NCBI RefSeq assembly: GCF_947497025.1
Contig: NZ_CANMFC010000003.1
Span: 310,001-374,000 of the forward strand
Direction of reading: 5' to 3'
Length of the DNA: 64,000 nucleotides
Source of the DNA: an uncultured Kushneria sp.
GTDB lineage: Bacteria > Pseudomonadota > Gammaproteobacteria > Pseudomonadales > Halomonadaceae
A model generated the notes under the pieces. It did no database searches. It saw only the letters and a program-made list of their open reading frames with translations, and was not told where the DNA came from. The translations under genes were made by a program, and so were the position numbers. This document shows positions 37,051-45,936 of this stretch, in pieces (position 1 is the stretch's first letter; the number at the start of each line of letters is the position of its first letter).

Positions 37051-37989
37051 ATGGCCGAGGGGCGTGGAGTTCAGTGGCTTGAAATTGACGAGCATCATGA
37101 TGGACAGCGACTGGACAATTTTCTTCTTGCCCATCTCAAGGGCGCGCCTCGTACCCTGATTTATCGCATCATTCGTCGTGGCGAAGTACGCATTAACGGG
37201 GGGCGTTGCAAGGCCAGTCGACGCCTGGCAAGCGGAGATCGTATAAGAGTACCGCCCCTTCGGCTGACACCTCAGGAGGCAGTGCAGGAGGTCAGTGACA
37301 ATCTACGCCATGTCATCGAGCGCAGTCTGTTAAGGGAGACACCGGACTGGATGGTATTCAACAAGCCCTCAGGGCTTGCGGTGCACGGTGGCAGTGGCGT
37401 CAAGATCGGGTTGATCGAAGCCCTGCGCCAGATACGGAATGATCTGCCTTATCTGGAGCTGGTACATCGACTGGATCGCGATACCTCCGGATGCCTGCTG
37501 GTGGCCAAATCCCGTGATGCCCTTAATTTCCTCAGCGATGAGCTGCGCGAACACCGAATGCAAAAGCACTATCTCGCTCTGGTCGAGGGGGCGTGGTCCG
37601 TTGAGCAAAAGGAAGTGGATGCGCCGTTGCTGCGTTTTGAGCTGCCCAATGGTGAGCGTCGCGTGCGGGTGGATGCTGCCGGCAAGCCTTCGAGAACGCG
37701 TTTTACGCTGATCGAATCGTTAAAGGGCGCCTCGCTGATAGAGGCTGAACCCGTCACGGGGCGCACCCATCAAATCAGGGTGCACGCGGACCATGCCGGA
37801 CATTCGCTGCTCGGCGATACCAAATACGGCAGTGTGACCGGTGAGCGCCTGGCCAGATGCTGTGAGCTGTCTCGTCTTTTCCTGCATGCCAGAATGCTTG
37901 GGTTCACCGATCCCACATCAGGACAGCCCGTCCAGATGCATGCGTCCTTGAGCGACGACCTGCAAGGCGTACTGGCACGCCTTCGCTAG
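37051..37989 (+). CDS. rluC: 23S rRNA pseudouridine synthase RluC
   Basis: An RluA-family enzyme that makes pseudouridines in 23S rRNA (positions 955, 2504 and 2580 in E. coli). The 312-aa protein has an N-terminal S4 RNA-binding domain (RLDNFLLAHLKGAPRTLIYRIIRRGEVRINGGR, about 16-55). The catalytic domain has the motif LVHRLDRDTSGCLLVAKS with the nucleophilic Asp, and the later VTGRTHQIRVHADHAGHSLLGDTKYG. It is divergent from rne, the same arrangement as in E. coli and Pseudomonas. Confidence 0.96.
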   Translation: MAEGRGVQWLEIDEHHDGQRLDNFLLAHLKGAPRTLIYRIIRRGEVRINGGRCKASRRLASGDRIRVPPLRLTPQEAVQEVSDNLRHVIERSLLRETPDWMVFNKPSGLAVHGGSGVKIGLIEALRQIRNDLPYLELVHRLDRDTSGCLLVAKSRDALNFLSDELREHRMQKHYLALVEGAWSVEQKEVDAPLLRFELPNGERRVRVDAAGKPSRTRFTLIESLKGASLIEAEPVTGRTHQIRVHADHAGHSLLGDTKYGSVTGERLARCCELSRLFLHARMLGFTDPTSGQPVQMHASLSDDLQGVLARLR

Positions 37990-38036
37990 CAGACTGATCA
38001 GGCGTATTCCCCCAATAGTATAAATGGAGCACGACA

Positions 38037-38732
38037 GTGATGCGTTATCGTCTGATCATCTTTGACTGGGATGGCACGCTCATGGATTCGGCGGATCGAA
38101 TCGTGGACTGCATGCAGCGGGCAGCGCTGGATATCGACTGGCCTGCGCTGAGCCGTGAGGCCGTACTCGATATCATCGGCCTTGGGTTGCCTGAAGCCAT
38201 TGCCCGATTATGTCCGGGAATTGATGGCGCGAGGGCCGAGCATCTTCGCCAATGTTATGCCCATCACTTTGTGACCGCCGAGCGGGAAGGCCCGGTTCTG
38301 CCCTTTTTTGATGGTGTGGAAGCAGGGGTCGCCAGGCTGAAGGCAGCCTCTGGTATCAAGCTGGCCGTGGCCACTGGCAAGAGTCGGCGAGGGCTGGATC
38401 GCATTTTTGCCGAACGTGACTGCGGACACTGGTTTGATGACAGCCGCACGGCTGACCTGACCCGATCGAAACCCGATCCTCTCATGCTGGTTGAATTGCT
38501 GGAGACGCTCGACGTGGCGCTTGAAGATGCCGTCATGATTGGCGACAGCATTCACGACATGGGCATGGCGCAGGCGCTGGGCATGGATCGGGTCGCGGTC
38601 ACCTGGGGCGTTCACAATGCGCAACAGTTAAGCGATTTTTCGCCCGTATGTCTGGTGAATGATTTTCATGAGCTGATGGACTGGCTGGAGACAACGGTCT
38701 GTCAGCCTGCAGAGGTGGAAAGGCATGAGTGA
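38037..38732 (+). CDS. HAD-superfamily phosphatase (Gph-like)
   Basis: A 231-aa haloacid dehalogenase-type hydrolase. Motif I is IFDWDGTLMDS, motif II VATGKSRRGL and motif IV MIGDSIHDMGMAQALG, with a helical cap (about 17-85). It resembles phosphoglycolate phosphatases, but the substrate is not certain. The start is GTG 38037 or the adjacent ATG 38040 (GGAG upstream). It lies between rluC and sppA, an order conserved in Pseudomonas, and overlaps sppA by 8 bp. Confidence 0.88.
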   Translation: MMRYRLIIFDWDGTLMDSADRIVDCMQRAALDIDWPALSREAVLDIIGLGLPEAIARLCPGIDGARAEHLRQCYAHHFVTAEREGPVLPFFDGVEAGVARLKAASGIKLAVATGKSRRGLDRIFAERDCGHWFDDSRTADLTRSKPDPLMLVELLETLDVALEDAVMIGDSIHDMGMAQALGMDRVAVTWGVHNAQQLSDFSPVCLVNDFHELMDWLETTVCQPAEVERHE

Positions 38733-39735
38733 TCAAAAGGATCAATGGACAGGCCGGGACCTGCCGGATGAGAACACCAGAGCTGAAGGTCATGTGCACC
38801 AGGGGGAACACCGGGAGGCCGTCATGGAGCGGTGGCTGCTCGAGATGGTGCGCGAGCAGCGTCGCAGTCGGCGCTGGAAAATCTTCTTTCGCCTGCTGTT
38901 CTGGCTATTCTGGATCGTGGTGGCGGCCGCCGTGGCCTTCATGGTCACCGGCGAACGGGAGCCGCTGGTCACTCAGCAGGTCGGCGTTGTCAGGATCGAG
39001 GGGGTCATCGACAGCCAGTCGCCGGCCAGTGCCGAGCGGGTCATTCGCGGTCTGAACAACGCCTGGCAGGGGTCCAGTACGGCCGTGGTGCTGGATATCA
39101 ACAGTCCCGGCGGCTCGCCGGTGCAGTCACAGCGCATCTATGACGAGATTCGCCGTCTTCGCAGTACGGGGGACAAGCCCATCATTGCCGTCATCGAGGA
39201 TATCGGTGCCAGCGGTGCCTACTATGTTGCCTCTGCTGCTGACGAGATTTATGCGGCACCGGCCAGCCTTGTCGGCTCCATCGGTGTGATCTACTCGGGA
39301 TTCGGGCTTGAAGGCGCCATGGACAAGCTGGGGGTTGAGCGTCGCGTGTTCACGGCAGGTGACAACAAGGACATGCTGGATCCCTTTCAGCCCGTCAGCG
39401 AGGCGCAGCGGCGCTTCTGGCAACATGTGCTGGATCAGACGCACGATCAATTCATCAATGCCGTCAAGGCCGGCCGCGGGGATCGGTTGTCAGACGATCC
39501 CGAGCTTTTTTCGGGGCTGGTCTGGACCGGGGAGGAGGCCGTGAGCAAGGGGCTGACGGACGGCCTCAAAAGTGTTGATGATATCGCGCGTGACATGACC
39601 GGTAGTGCCGAGACGACGGACTATACCCAAAGCGGCGATCCGCTGGAGCAGATCTCGCGTCACCTTGGACGAATGGCGGCACAGTATCTCGGTATCGATT
39701 TCCATGCAGGAGAATCGCCTGTTCGTCTGCGTTGA
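38725..39735 (+). CDS. sppA: S49 family signal peptide peptidase SppA-type
   Basis: A 336-aa membrane-bound serine protease of the short SppA/SohB type. A charged cytosolic N-terminus is followed by one transmembrane helix (about 55-76) and the periplasmic S49 domain. The nucleophile Ser is in IGASGAYYVASAADEIYAAPASLVGSIGV, with the general-base Lys expected further on in the same domain, and LDINSPGGSP upstream. It clears signal peptides or membrane protein fragments. It is the last gene of the rluC-HAD-sppA run and converges on yceF. Confidence 0.92.
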   Translation: MSDQKDQWTGRDLPDENTRAEGHVHQGEHREAVMERWLLEMVREQRRSRRWKIFFRLLFWLFWIVVAAAVAFMVTGEREPLVTQQVGVVRIEGVIDSQSPASAERVIRGLNNAWQGSSTAVVLDINSPGGSPVQSQRIYDEIRRLRSTGDKPIIAVIEDIGASGAYYVASAADEIYAAPASLVGSIGVIYSGFGLEGAMDKLGVERRVFTAGDNKDMLDPFQPVSEAQRRFWQHVLDQTHDQFINAVKAGRGDRLSDDPELFSGLVWTGEEAVSKGLTDGLKSVDDIARDMTGSAETTDYTQSGDPLEQISRHLGRMAAQYLGIDFHAGESPVRLR

Positions 39736-39771
39736 GCCATCGCCCCGGAGACTGGCGTCACCTGCGCCCTG

Positions 39772-40356
39772 TTACTCGAGCAGCGGGTTGACGCCGGCCT
39801 CACGCAGCAATCGACACAGGGCTATCAGGGGTAGCCCGATCAGGGCGCTTGGGTCAGTGGTCTCGATACGCTCGAAAAGCGCTGTGCCCAGTTTCTCCAT
39901 ATAAAAGCCGCCGGCGCTATCGATGGCCGGCTCTTTTGTGAGATAGCCTTCGATTTCCTCTGGGCTCAGGGTTCTGATATCGACCGTGGTGAGATCGAGA
40001 TGCGTCGTGCAGTGGCCGCGACGTGTGTCCAGCAGCGCCAGTCCCGTCAGAAAGCGAACGCGTTGACCTGAAAATCGTTGCAGCTGCTGGCGGGTCGCAT
40101 CAAGGCTGCCCGGCTTGCCCAGAAGATCATTGTCGAGGCTTGCGACCTGGTCGCTGCCGATGATCAGATGATGTGGATAGTGCTCTGCCAGCGCCCGTGC
40201 CTTGTCACGCGATAGACGCTCGGCCAGCATGCAGGGCGTTTCGCCGTCATGGGGTGTTTCATCGATATCGGGGGCGTGATGGTGAAAGGGCAGGCCGAGA
40301 CGGTCCAGTAGCTCACGACGTGAATGAGAGCCGGAGGCAAGAACAAGCAGGGACAT
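39772..40356 (-). CDS. yceF: Maf-family nucleotide pyrophosphatase (YceF type)
   Basis: A 194-aa Maf protein. The N-terminal LLVLASGSHSRRELLDRLGL and the catalytic IIGSDQVASLDNDLLGKPG are family signatures. YceF-type members hydrolyse 7-methyl-GTP; the assignment to this subgroup rests on the neighbours yceD-rpmF and on the GSDQVA form of the motif. ATG 40356 is chosen, with AGGAGA 5 bp upstream; the longer open frame runs back into the yceD promoter. It is divergent from yceD. Confidence 0.92.
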   Translation of the reverse strand: MSLLVLASGSHSRRELLDRLGLPFHHHAPDIDETPHDGETPCMLAERLSRDKARALAEHYPHHLIIGSDQVASLDNDLLGKPGSLDATRQQLQRFSGQRVRFLTGLALLDTRRGHCTTHLDLTTVDIRTLSPEEIEGYLTKEPAIDSAGGFYMEKLGTALFERIETTDPSALIGLPLIALCRLLREAGVNPLLE

Positions 40357-40456
40357 TATCTCTCCTGAAAGGGTGGCCCGTGAAATGGACTGAAGGATAC
40401 CATCGCCATTTTGAGTATTGTTGGCCGCTTCAAACACATCATTTGCAACAACTCTT

Positions 40457-40485
40457 TTGACACTTTCACAGACAATCCCTATTAT
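40457..40485 (+). promoter_or_regulatory. Near-consensus promoter of the yceD-rpmF-fab operon
   Basis: A perfect TTGACA (40457-40462), a 17-bp spacer and TATTAT (40480-40485). The predicted transcript start is near 40492, only about 3 nt before the yceD ATG at 40495. No Shine-Dalgarno can fit, so the message would be leaderless or nearly so. Confidence 0.8.
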
Positions 40486-40494
40486 TGCGCGCCT

Positions 40495-41019
40495 ATGTCA
40501 ACCACGCGACTACCCAAAACGGTCGAGCCCTATCGGCTTGCTGCCAGCGGCGAACGTCTGGAAGGGAAAATCATTCTCTCTGCCATGCCTCGTATCGTCG
40601 ATGCCATCGGTCGGCAGGAGGCCGAGTGTCATGTTGTCATGACGTTTGATCTTGATGCTCAGCGTCAGCATTATATCGAAGGCTCACTTGTTGCCGATGT
40701 CGAGATGCCATGTCAGCGATGTTTGCAGGCCATGCCGGTTCATCTGGAAAGCACTTTTCTGCTTGGTATGGTGACCAGTGATGAGCGTGCAGCGACGCTG
40801 CCGGCACGTTACGAGCCGGTACTTGTGGAAGACGAGCATCTGGCTTTGCTGCCGGTTGTCGAGGACGAACTGCTTCTGACGCTTCCGCAGGTGGCTTACC
40901 ACGATGATGCGGATTGCGCCGTTTCTCGTGATGCACTGCAAAGTGGTGACGAAGTCGAGCAAACGCCGGCGCGAGCCGATAACCCGTTCAGTGTGCTTCG
41001 CTCCCTGAAGGATCACTGA
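40495..41019 (+). CDS. yceD: YceD family protein (DUF177), 23S rRNA accumulation
   Basis: A 174-aa protein encoded just upstream of rpmF in most gammaproteobacteria and linked to 23S rRNA accumulation. The conserved VEMPCQRCLQAM with its two Cys, VEDELLLTLPQV and the C-terminal NPFSVLRSLK are typical. ATG 40495 is chosen because MSTTRLPKTVEPYRLA aligns with the usual N-terminus and because the operon promoter lies immediately upstream. That leaves no room for a ribosome site. rpmF follows after 38 bp. Confidence 0.93.
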   Translation: MSTTRLPKTVEPYRLAASGERLEGKIILSAMPRIVDAIGRQEAECHVVMTFDLDAQRQHYIEGSLVADVEMPCQRCLQAMPVHLESTFLLGMVTSDERAATLPARYEPVLVEDEHLALLPVVEDELLLTLPQVAYHDDADCAVSRDALQSGDEVEQTPARADNPFSVLRSLKDH

Positions 41020-41057
41020 GTCTTTTTTGACGTTACGTTACAACCGGAGACAACCCA

Positions 41058-41234
41058 ATGGCTGTCCAACAGAATCGCAAGTCCCGTTCCAGGCGCGGTA
41101 TGCGTCGTGCCCATGATGCACTGACTGCACCGACGCTTTCCCAGGACAAGGAAACCGGCACTACCCATCTCCGTCATCATGTTGCACCGGACGGATACTA
41201 TCGTGGCCGCAAGGTCATCGACGTCGAAGAATAA
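41058..41234 (+). CDS. rpmF: 50S ribosomal protein L32
   Basis: A 58-residue ribosomal protein. It begins [20 protein letters not shown], the highly conserved L32 start, and contains [22 protein letters not shown], the usual C-terminus. This is a cysteine-free L32 with no CxxC zinc ribbon; the corresponding positions hold other residues. GGAGA lies 7 bp before the ATG. The stop codon directly abuts the plsX ATG. The L32-plsX-fab order links ribosome and membrane lipid synthesis, as in many bacteria. Confidence 0.98.
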   Translation: MAVQQNRKSRSRRGMRRAHDALTAPTLSQDKETGTTHLRHHVAPDGYYRGRKVIDVEE

Positions 41235-42257
41235 ATGATTCGGGCGATGCCGCCCCTGCGTATCGCCATCGACGCCATGGGCGGGGATTACGGTCCCCGC
41301 GCTACCGTTCCCGGAACCGCTCTTGCGCTGGCCCAAAGGCCTGATGCGAGTGCCACGCTTTATGGCAGACGTCATTTTCTTGATGTCGAACTCTCCCGCT
41401 TGCCCGCTAGTCTTGCTCATGTTCGTGATCGCATCGATGTCGTCGAAGCCGGCGATCGTCTTCCCGTTGACATGACTCCTTCTCGTCTCTTGCGCGATGC
41501 TCCTTCTGGCAGTCTTCATGCATGCCTTGCAGCCTTGCGTGCTGATGAAGCACAGGCATGTGTCAGTGCAGAACATACCGGTGCCATCATGGCGCTGGCA
41601 CGGCGCGATGTTGGCATGCTGGCCAGTGTGACGCGTCCTGCCATCAGTGCTGCCATCCCAACCGTCTCTCAAAGACCCTGCTACATGCTTGACCTTGGCG
41701 CCAATGTGGATGTTCGCGCAGAACATCTCGTGGACTTTGCCTTTATGGGGGCGGCCATGGTCAGGCTTGTGGACAGCATTCAATTGCCACGTGTCGGGCT
41801 TTTGAACGTGGGTACGGAAAGCAGCAAGGGTGAGCGTCGTGTACGGGAAGCGGATGCCCTGCTTCGCGCCCATGAAAGCTCACATTTTGAATATGTTGGT
41901 TATGTGGAAGGGGACGCTCTTTTCACCGGTAATACCGATGTTGCCGTCTGTGACGGCATGGTGGGCAATGTTGCGCTCAAAAGCAGTGAAGGGCTGGCTC
42001 GAATGTTGGGTGCGCAACTTCGTGGGGAATTTCAGGCCGGCTGGTATGCACGCATGGTAGGTTGGCTGGCCACGCCGGTGCTGCGTCGTTTCATGCAGGA
42101 GCTCAACCCTGTGCGATATAATGGTGCCAGCTTTCTGGGGCTCAAGGCGACCGTAGTAAAAAGCCATGGCAGTGCACAAGCCGAAGGGTTCGCCTATGCT
42201 GTGCGCCGTGCCGTGGATGAAGCCGCGATGAATTTGCCGGAAAGACTGATGTTATAA
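41235..42257 (+). CDS. plsX: Phosphate acyltransferase PlsX
   Basis: Makes acyl-phosphate from acyl-ACP for phospholipid synthesis (340 aa). The N-terminal LRIAIDAMGGDYGPRATVPG, the middle MLDLGANVDVRAEHLVDFAFMGA and VGLLNVGTESSKG are family signatures, and YNGASFLGLKATVVKSHGSA ends the core. One oddity is VSAEHTGAIMALAR where most members have SAGNTGA. The start is ATG 41235, immediately after the rpmF stop; ATG 41247 is closer to the usual N-terminus. fabD follows after a 98-bp gap. Confidence 0.95.
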   Translation: MIRAMPPLRIAIDAMGGDYGPRATVPGTALALAQRPDASATLYGRRHFLDVELSRLPASLAHVRDRIDVVEAGDRLPVDMTPSRLLRDAPSGSLHACLAALRADEAQACVSAEHTGAIMALARRDVGMLASVTRPAISAAIPTVSQRPCYMLDLGANVDVRAEHLVDFAFMGAAMVRLVDSIQLPRVGLLNVGTESSKGERRVREADALLRAHESSHFEYVGYVEGDALFTGNTDVAVCDGMVGNVALKSSEGLARMLGAQLRGEFQAGWYARMVGWLATPVLRRFMQELNPVRYNGASFLGLKATVVKSHGSAQAEGFAYAVRRAVDEAAMNLPERLML

Positions 42258-42355
42258 GGTCATTTTCGTATGGCGAAGCCTGAAGTGAGTCGGCATCATG
42301 GTTTTTATAAAGCTTCGCTTATTTAATCTTCAATGAGTTAGTACAGGTGAATCAG

Positions 42356-43312
42356 ATGAGCAATGCCCTCGCCCTGGTCTTTCCCGGTCAGGGTTCTCAG
42401 CAGCTGGGCATGCTGCGAGAGCTCGCCGAACGTTACAGCGTCGTAAGAACGACCTTTGAGGAGGCTTCCAATGCGTTGGGGTATGATCTCTGGCATGTAA
42501 CGCAGGAAGGCCCTGAAACGGCGCTCAACGCTACGGCCTGCACGCAGACGGCGTTACTGACGGCCAGCGTGGCCATCTGGCGCGTGTGGCAGGAGCTGGA
42601 AGGTCCGCGGCCGGCGGCCATGGCCGGGCATAGTCTGGGCGAATACAGCGCGCTGGTCTGTGCTGGTGCGATGAGTTTTGCTGATGGCGTTCGACTGGTC
42701 CGTTTGCGCGGCGAAGCCATGCAGGACGCTGTGCCGGCTGGTCACGGCGGGATGGCAGCCATACTCGGCCTTGATGATGATGTCGTGGAAGCGGTCTGTG
42801 ACGAGGCGGCGCAGGGCAGCATTGTTTCTGCCGTCAATTACAACTCGCCCGGACAGGTCGTGATCGCCGGTGAAAAGTCTGCAGTCGAGCGGGCCATTGC
42901 CCTTTGCCAGGAGCGCGGCGCTCGTCGTGCCATGCCCCTGCCGGTGTCTGTTCCTTCACATTGTGCACTGATGAAGCCCGCCGCCGAGCGTCTTGAACAG
43001 GCCATGGCTGATATCGACCTTCGCCAGCCACGCTATCGTGTTATCCAGAATGTGGATGCCGCGTGGCATGATGATCTTGATACCATCAAGGCGTGCCTGA
43101 TTCAGCAGTTGTATCGCCCGGTACTCTGGACGCGCTGCGTAGAGGCGCTGTGTGAGCAGGGCGCCAGCGTCTTTATCGAGTGTGGCTCTGGCAAGGTGTT
43201 GACCGGGCTGGGCAAGCGCATCGCTCGTCAAAGCCGCGGTCTGGCGGTTAATGACCCCGAATCACTGGCGGCCGCCATTGAGCTGGCAAAAGAGATGCCG
43301 GAAAGCCGCTAA
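42356..43312 (+). CDS. fabD: Malonyl-CoA-ACP transacylase FabD
   Basis: Loads malonyl groups onto acyl carrier protein (318 aa). The signature FPGQGSQQLGML begins the fold. The nucleophile Ser is in GHSLGEYSALVCAGA, and the second catalytic residue is His in VSVPSHCALMKPA, with the NYNSPGQVVIAG and GSGKVLTGL motifs after. ATG 42356 is chosen with AGGTGA 5 bp upstream; the frame also opens at GTG 42347. It is part of the fab cluster. Confidence 0.97.
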   Translation: MSNALALVFPGQGSQQLGMLRELAERYSVVRTTFEEASNALGYDLWHVTQEGPETALNATACTQTALLTASVAIWRVWQELEGPRPAAMAGHSLGEYSALVCAGAMSFADGVRLVRLRGEAMQDAVPAGHGGMAAILGLDDDVVEAVCDEAAQGSIVSAVNYNSPGQVVIAGEKSAVERAIALCQERGARRAMPLPVSVPSHCALMKPAAERLEQAMADIDLRQPRYRVIQNVDAAWHDDLDTIKACLIQQLYRPVLWTRCVEALCEQGASVFIECGSGKVLTGLGKRIARQSRGLAVNDPESLAAAIELAKEMPESR

Positions 43313-43361
43313 TGGCGTGTCAATGCAACACAAGACATCAAGCCCAAAAGGGACAGCAAGC

Positions 43362-44102
43362 ATGAGTGAAGCAAGAGTGGCACTGGTTACCGGTGCAACA
43401 CGCGGCATTGGTCAGGCCATTGCTCGTGAGCTGGGTCGACAGGGCCATACGGTCATTGGTACGGCCACCAGCGAAGACGGCGCACGCCGCATCGAAGATG
43501 ATCTTGCCGCGCATTCCATTGCCGGTGCGGGAATGGTGCTCAACGTGACCGACAGCGCTGCCATTGATCAGGTGCTCGGCGAGATCACCGAGCGTTTTGG
43601 CGCGCCCCTGATTCTGGTCAACAATGCCGGTATCACTCGTGATAACCTGTTGATGCGAATGAAGGATAACGAATGGGATGAGGTTCTGGATACCAACCTT
43701 ACCTCGGTCTATCGTGTCTCGAAGGCATGTCTGAAGGCCATGACGCGTGCGCGCTTTGGTCGTATCGTCAACATAAGCTCTGTTGTCGCAACACTGGGCA
43801 ACGCGGGCCAGAGTAACTATGCTGCGGCAAAGGCCGGCATGGAGGGCTTTACTCGTTCACTGGCTCGCGAGCTTGCCTCTCGCAATGTTACCGTCAATGC
43901 AGTAGCGCCCGGTTTCATTGCCACCGACATGACCAGTGAGCTGCCAGAGAAACACAAGGAATCATTGCTGAATCAGATTCCGCTGTCGCGTCTGGGGCAA
44001 CCCGAAGAAATTGCAGCGGCCGCGTGTTTTCTGACCAGTGATGTCGCCGGGTATATCACCGGTGAAACGCTGCATGTCAATGGCGGTATGAACATGCGCT
44101 AG
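43362..44102 (+). CDS. fabG: 3-oxoacyl-ACP reductase FabG
   Basis: NADPH-dependent SDR that reduces 3-ketoacyl-ACP in fatty acid elongation (246 aa). It has TGATRGIGQAIARELG, NNAGITRDNLLMRM, Ser in NISSVVATLGNAGQSN and the Tyr-x3-Lys catalytic pair in NYAAAKAGMEGFTRSLARE, ending in TGETLHVNGGMNMR. ATG 43362 is the family start (MSEARVALVTGA), with AAGGGA upstream. It lies between fabD and acpP. Confidence 0.97.
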   Translation: MSEARVALVTGATRGIGQAIARELGRQGHTVIGTATSEDGARRIEDDLAAHSIAGAGMVLNVTDSAAIDQVLGEITERFGAPLILVNNAGITRDNLLMRMKDNEWDEVLDTNLTSVYRVSKACLKAMTRARFGRIVNISSVVATLGNAGQSNYAAAKAGMEGFTRSLARELASRNVTVNAVAPGFIATDMTSELPEKHKESLLNQIPLSRLGQPEEIAAAACFLTSDVAGYITGETLHVNGGMNMR

Positions 44103-44195
44103 AACCGGCAAAGGACGCTGTTGCGTCCGAGAAAGACGGTCTATAAACTACCGCCAGTTTTGATCTGGCGACTCGTAAACCAGGAGTGATGATAA

Positions 44196-44429
44196 ATGAG
44201 TACCATCGAAGAGCGCGTTAAAAAAGTTGTTGCCGAACGTTTGAACGTCAAGGAAGAAGAGATCCAGAACAGCTCTTCCTTCACTGAAGATCTGGGCGCC
44301 GACTCGCTCGACACCGTGGAACTGGTAATGGCTCTCGAAGAGGAATTCGATACTGAAATTCCCGATGAAGAAGCCGAAAAGATCACGACCGTGCAGGAGG
44401 CGATCGACTACATCGTCGCCCATCAGTAA
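44196..44429 (+). CDS. acpP: Acyl carrier protein
   Basis: The 77-aa acidic carrier of fatty acid intermediates. The 4'-phosphopantetheine attachment Ser37 lies in [21 protein letters not shown]. The N-terminal [17 protein letters not shown] and the acidic helices are typical. A CAGGAG ribosome site precedes it. It is followed by hairpins, which let acpP be expressed at higher levels than fabF. Confidence 0.98.
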   Translation: MSTIEERVKKVVAERLNVKEEEIQNSSSFTEDLGADSLDTVELVMALEEEFDTEIPDEEAEKITTVQEAIDYIVAHQ

Positions 44430-44445
44430 GTTTTTGGCGCGATCC

Positions 44446-44458
44446 GGCCCTTTGGGCC
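44446..44458 (+). terminator. Short GC hairpin after acpP
   Basis: GGCCC-TTT-GGGCC, a 5-bp stem with a triloop and no U-tract, upstream of the stronger terminator. It may add to termination or protect the acpP message. Confidence 0.4.
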
Positions 44459-44471
44459 AGGGTTGACCCGT

Positions 44472-44505
44472 AAAGCCGCCCCCTTTGGGAGCGGCTTTAT
44501 TTTTA
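44472..44505 (+). terminator. Intrinsic terminator after acpP
   Basis: AAAGCCGC/GCGGCTTT with an inner CCC-TTT-GGG stem, followed by ATTTTTA. It lies 42 bp after the acpP stop. fabF therefore needs readthrough or its own promoter. Confidence 0.85.
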
Positions 44506-44600
44506 AATAATACTGACCGGTGGATAGCGTACGCTGCGCCGGCCCTTTCAAGCTGAATCATCAAGGATATATCAGTCAGAGACCGAGCCGACATTATCGG

Positions 44601-44606
44601 TATAAT
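44601..44606 (+). promoter_or_regulatory. Candidate -10 element for fabF
   Basis: A perfect TATAAT about 92 bp before the fabF ATG; the -35 region (AGAGAC) is weak. It lies after the acpP terminator, where a fabF promoter would be expected. Confidence 0.4.
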
Positions 44607-44697
44607 GACCACGATATATCATGCAGCAGGCGGTCGGGTATCCAGCAGGAATTCAGGCTCTCGAGCGCACTCATCTGTCTTTTTTGGAGGAAAAACG

Positions 44698-45936
44698 ATG
44701 CCTCGCAGAAGGGTCGTGGTGACCGGCATCGGTCTGGTAACACCGGTAGGTAATACGACTGATGCCACCTGGGAAAGTATCAAGGCTGGCAAAAGCGGTA
44801 TCGGATCGATCGAGCATTTTGATGCCAGTGGTCTGAACACCCGCTTCAGCGGTGCCATAAAAGGGTTTGATCCAGCGCCCTGGTTCAATCCCAAGGATGC
44901 CAAAAAAATGGATCTTTTCATCCAGTATGGCATCGCGGCTTCCGTCCAGGCGGTGCAGAACTCGGGGATTACCTGTAGCGAAGAAAACGCTCATCGCATC
45001 GGGGTTGCCATTGGTTCCGGGATTGGCGGATTGCCGATGATCGAAACCAACCACCAGTCGCTGTTGAAGTCGGGTGCGCGCCGTATTTCTCCCTTCTTTG
45101 TGCCCGGTTCGATCATCAACATGATCGCTGGCAACCTGGCCATCCAGTTTGGCTTTCGTGGTCCCAACATCGCTATTACGACAGCCTGTACTTCCGGGAC
45201 ACACAATATTGGGTATGGCGCCCGCACTATTGCCTATGGTGATGCCGATATCATGGTATGCGGTGGGGCCGAGATGGCCAGTACACCGCTGGGTGTAGGA
45301 GGCTTTTCCGCGGCTCGTGCGCTTTCGACCCGTAACGATGATCCGCAGGCCGCCAGCCGTCCATGGGACCGTGACCGTGATGGCTTTGTACTCTCTGATG
45401 GCGCCGGAATTCTGGTGCTGGAAGAGTATGAGCACGCCAAAGCGCGCGGGGCTGACATTCTGGCGGAATGCACAGGCTTTGGCATGAGTGATGATGCCTG
45501 GCACATGACAGCACCGCCCAGTGATGGCGCCGGCGCTGCAATGGCCATGAGCAACGCCATTCGTGATGCCGGGCTTGATCCCTCAAGCATTGGCTACATC
45601 AATGCCCACGGCACTTCCACACTGGTAGGGGATGTCGCAGAAAGTCTTGCGATCGAAAAGGTCCTCGGTGCTTCAGCGCGTGATGTGGCCATCAGTTCGA
45701 CCAAGTCAATGATCGGACATCTGCTGGGCGCTGCCGGTGCCGTCGAGGCAGCCTTCTCTATACTGGCTCTGCGTGACCAGGTCGCACCGCCTACCATCAA
45801 CCTGGATAATCCCGATGAGCAGTGCCGTCTGGACTACGTGCCGCATACCGCACGTGAAATGAAAATCGAGCATGTGCTGTCCAATTCGTTCGGTTTTGGT
45901 GGTACCAATGGTTCGCTGGTGTTCTCGCGCATCTGA
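44698..45936 (+). CDS. fabF: 3-oxoacyl-ACP synthase II FabF
   Basis: Condensing enzyme of fatty acid elongation (412 aa) that also shapes unsaturated chain length. The Cys-His-His triad is visible: Cys164 in [14 protein letters not shown], His in [12 protein letters not shown] and His in [19 protein letters not shown]. The C-terminal [17 protein letters not shown] is typical. ATG 44698 has GGAGG 7 bp upstream; the open frame starts further up without support. It overlaps pabC by 1 bp. Confidence 0.97.
   Translation: MPRRRVVVTGIGLVTPVGNTTDATWESIKAGKSGIGSIEHFDASGLNTRFSGAIKGFDPAPWFNPKDAKKMDLFIQYGIAASVQAVQNSGITCSEENAHRIGVAIGSGIGGLPMIETNHQSLLKSGARRISPFFVPGSIINMIAGNLAIQFGFRGPNIAITTACTSGTHNIGYGARTIAYGDADIMVCGGAEMASTPLGVGGFSAARALSTRNDDPQAASRPWDRDRDGFVLSDGAGILVLEEYEHAKARGADILAECTGFGMSDDAWHMTAPPSDGAGAAMAMSNAIRDAGLDPSSIGYINAHGTSTLVGDVAESLAIEKVLGASARDVAISSTKSMIGHLLGAAGAVEAAFSILALRDQVAPPTINLDNPDEQCRLDYVPHTAREMKIEHVLSNSFGFGGTNGSLVFSRI

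Noticed and set aside
41013-41873. 286-codon minus-strand frame over rpmF and plsX
   Set aside because: Overlaps two well-supported plus-strand genes and shows no domain.
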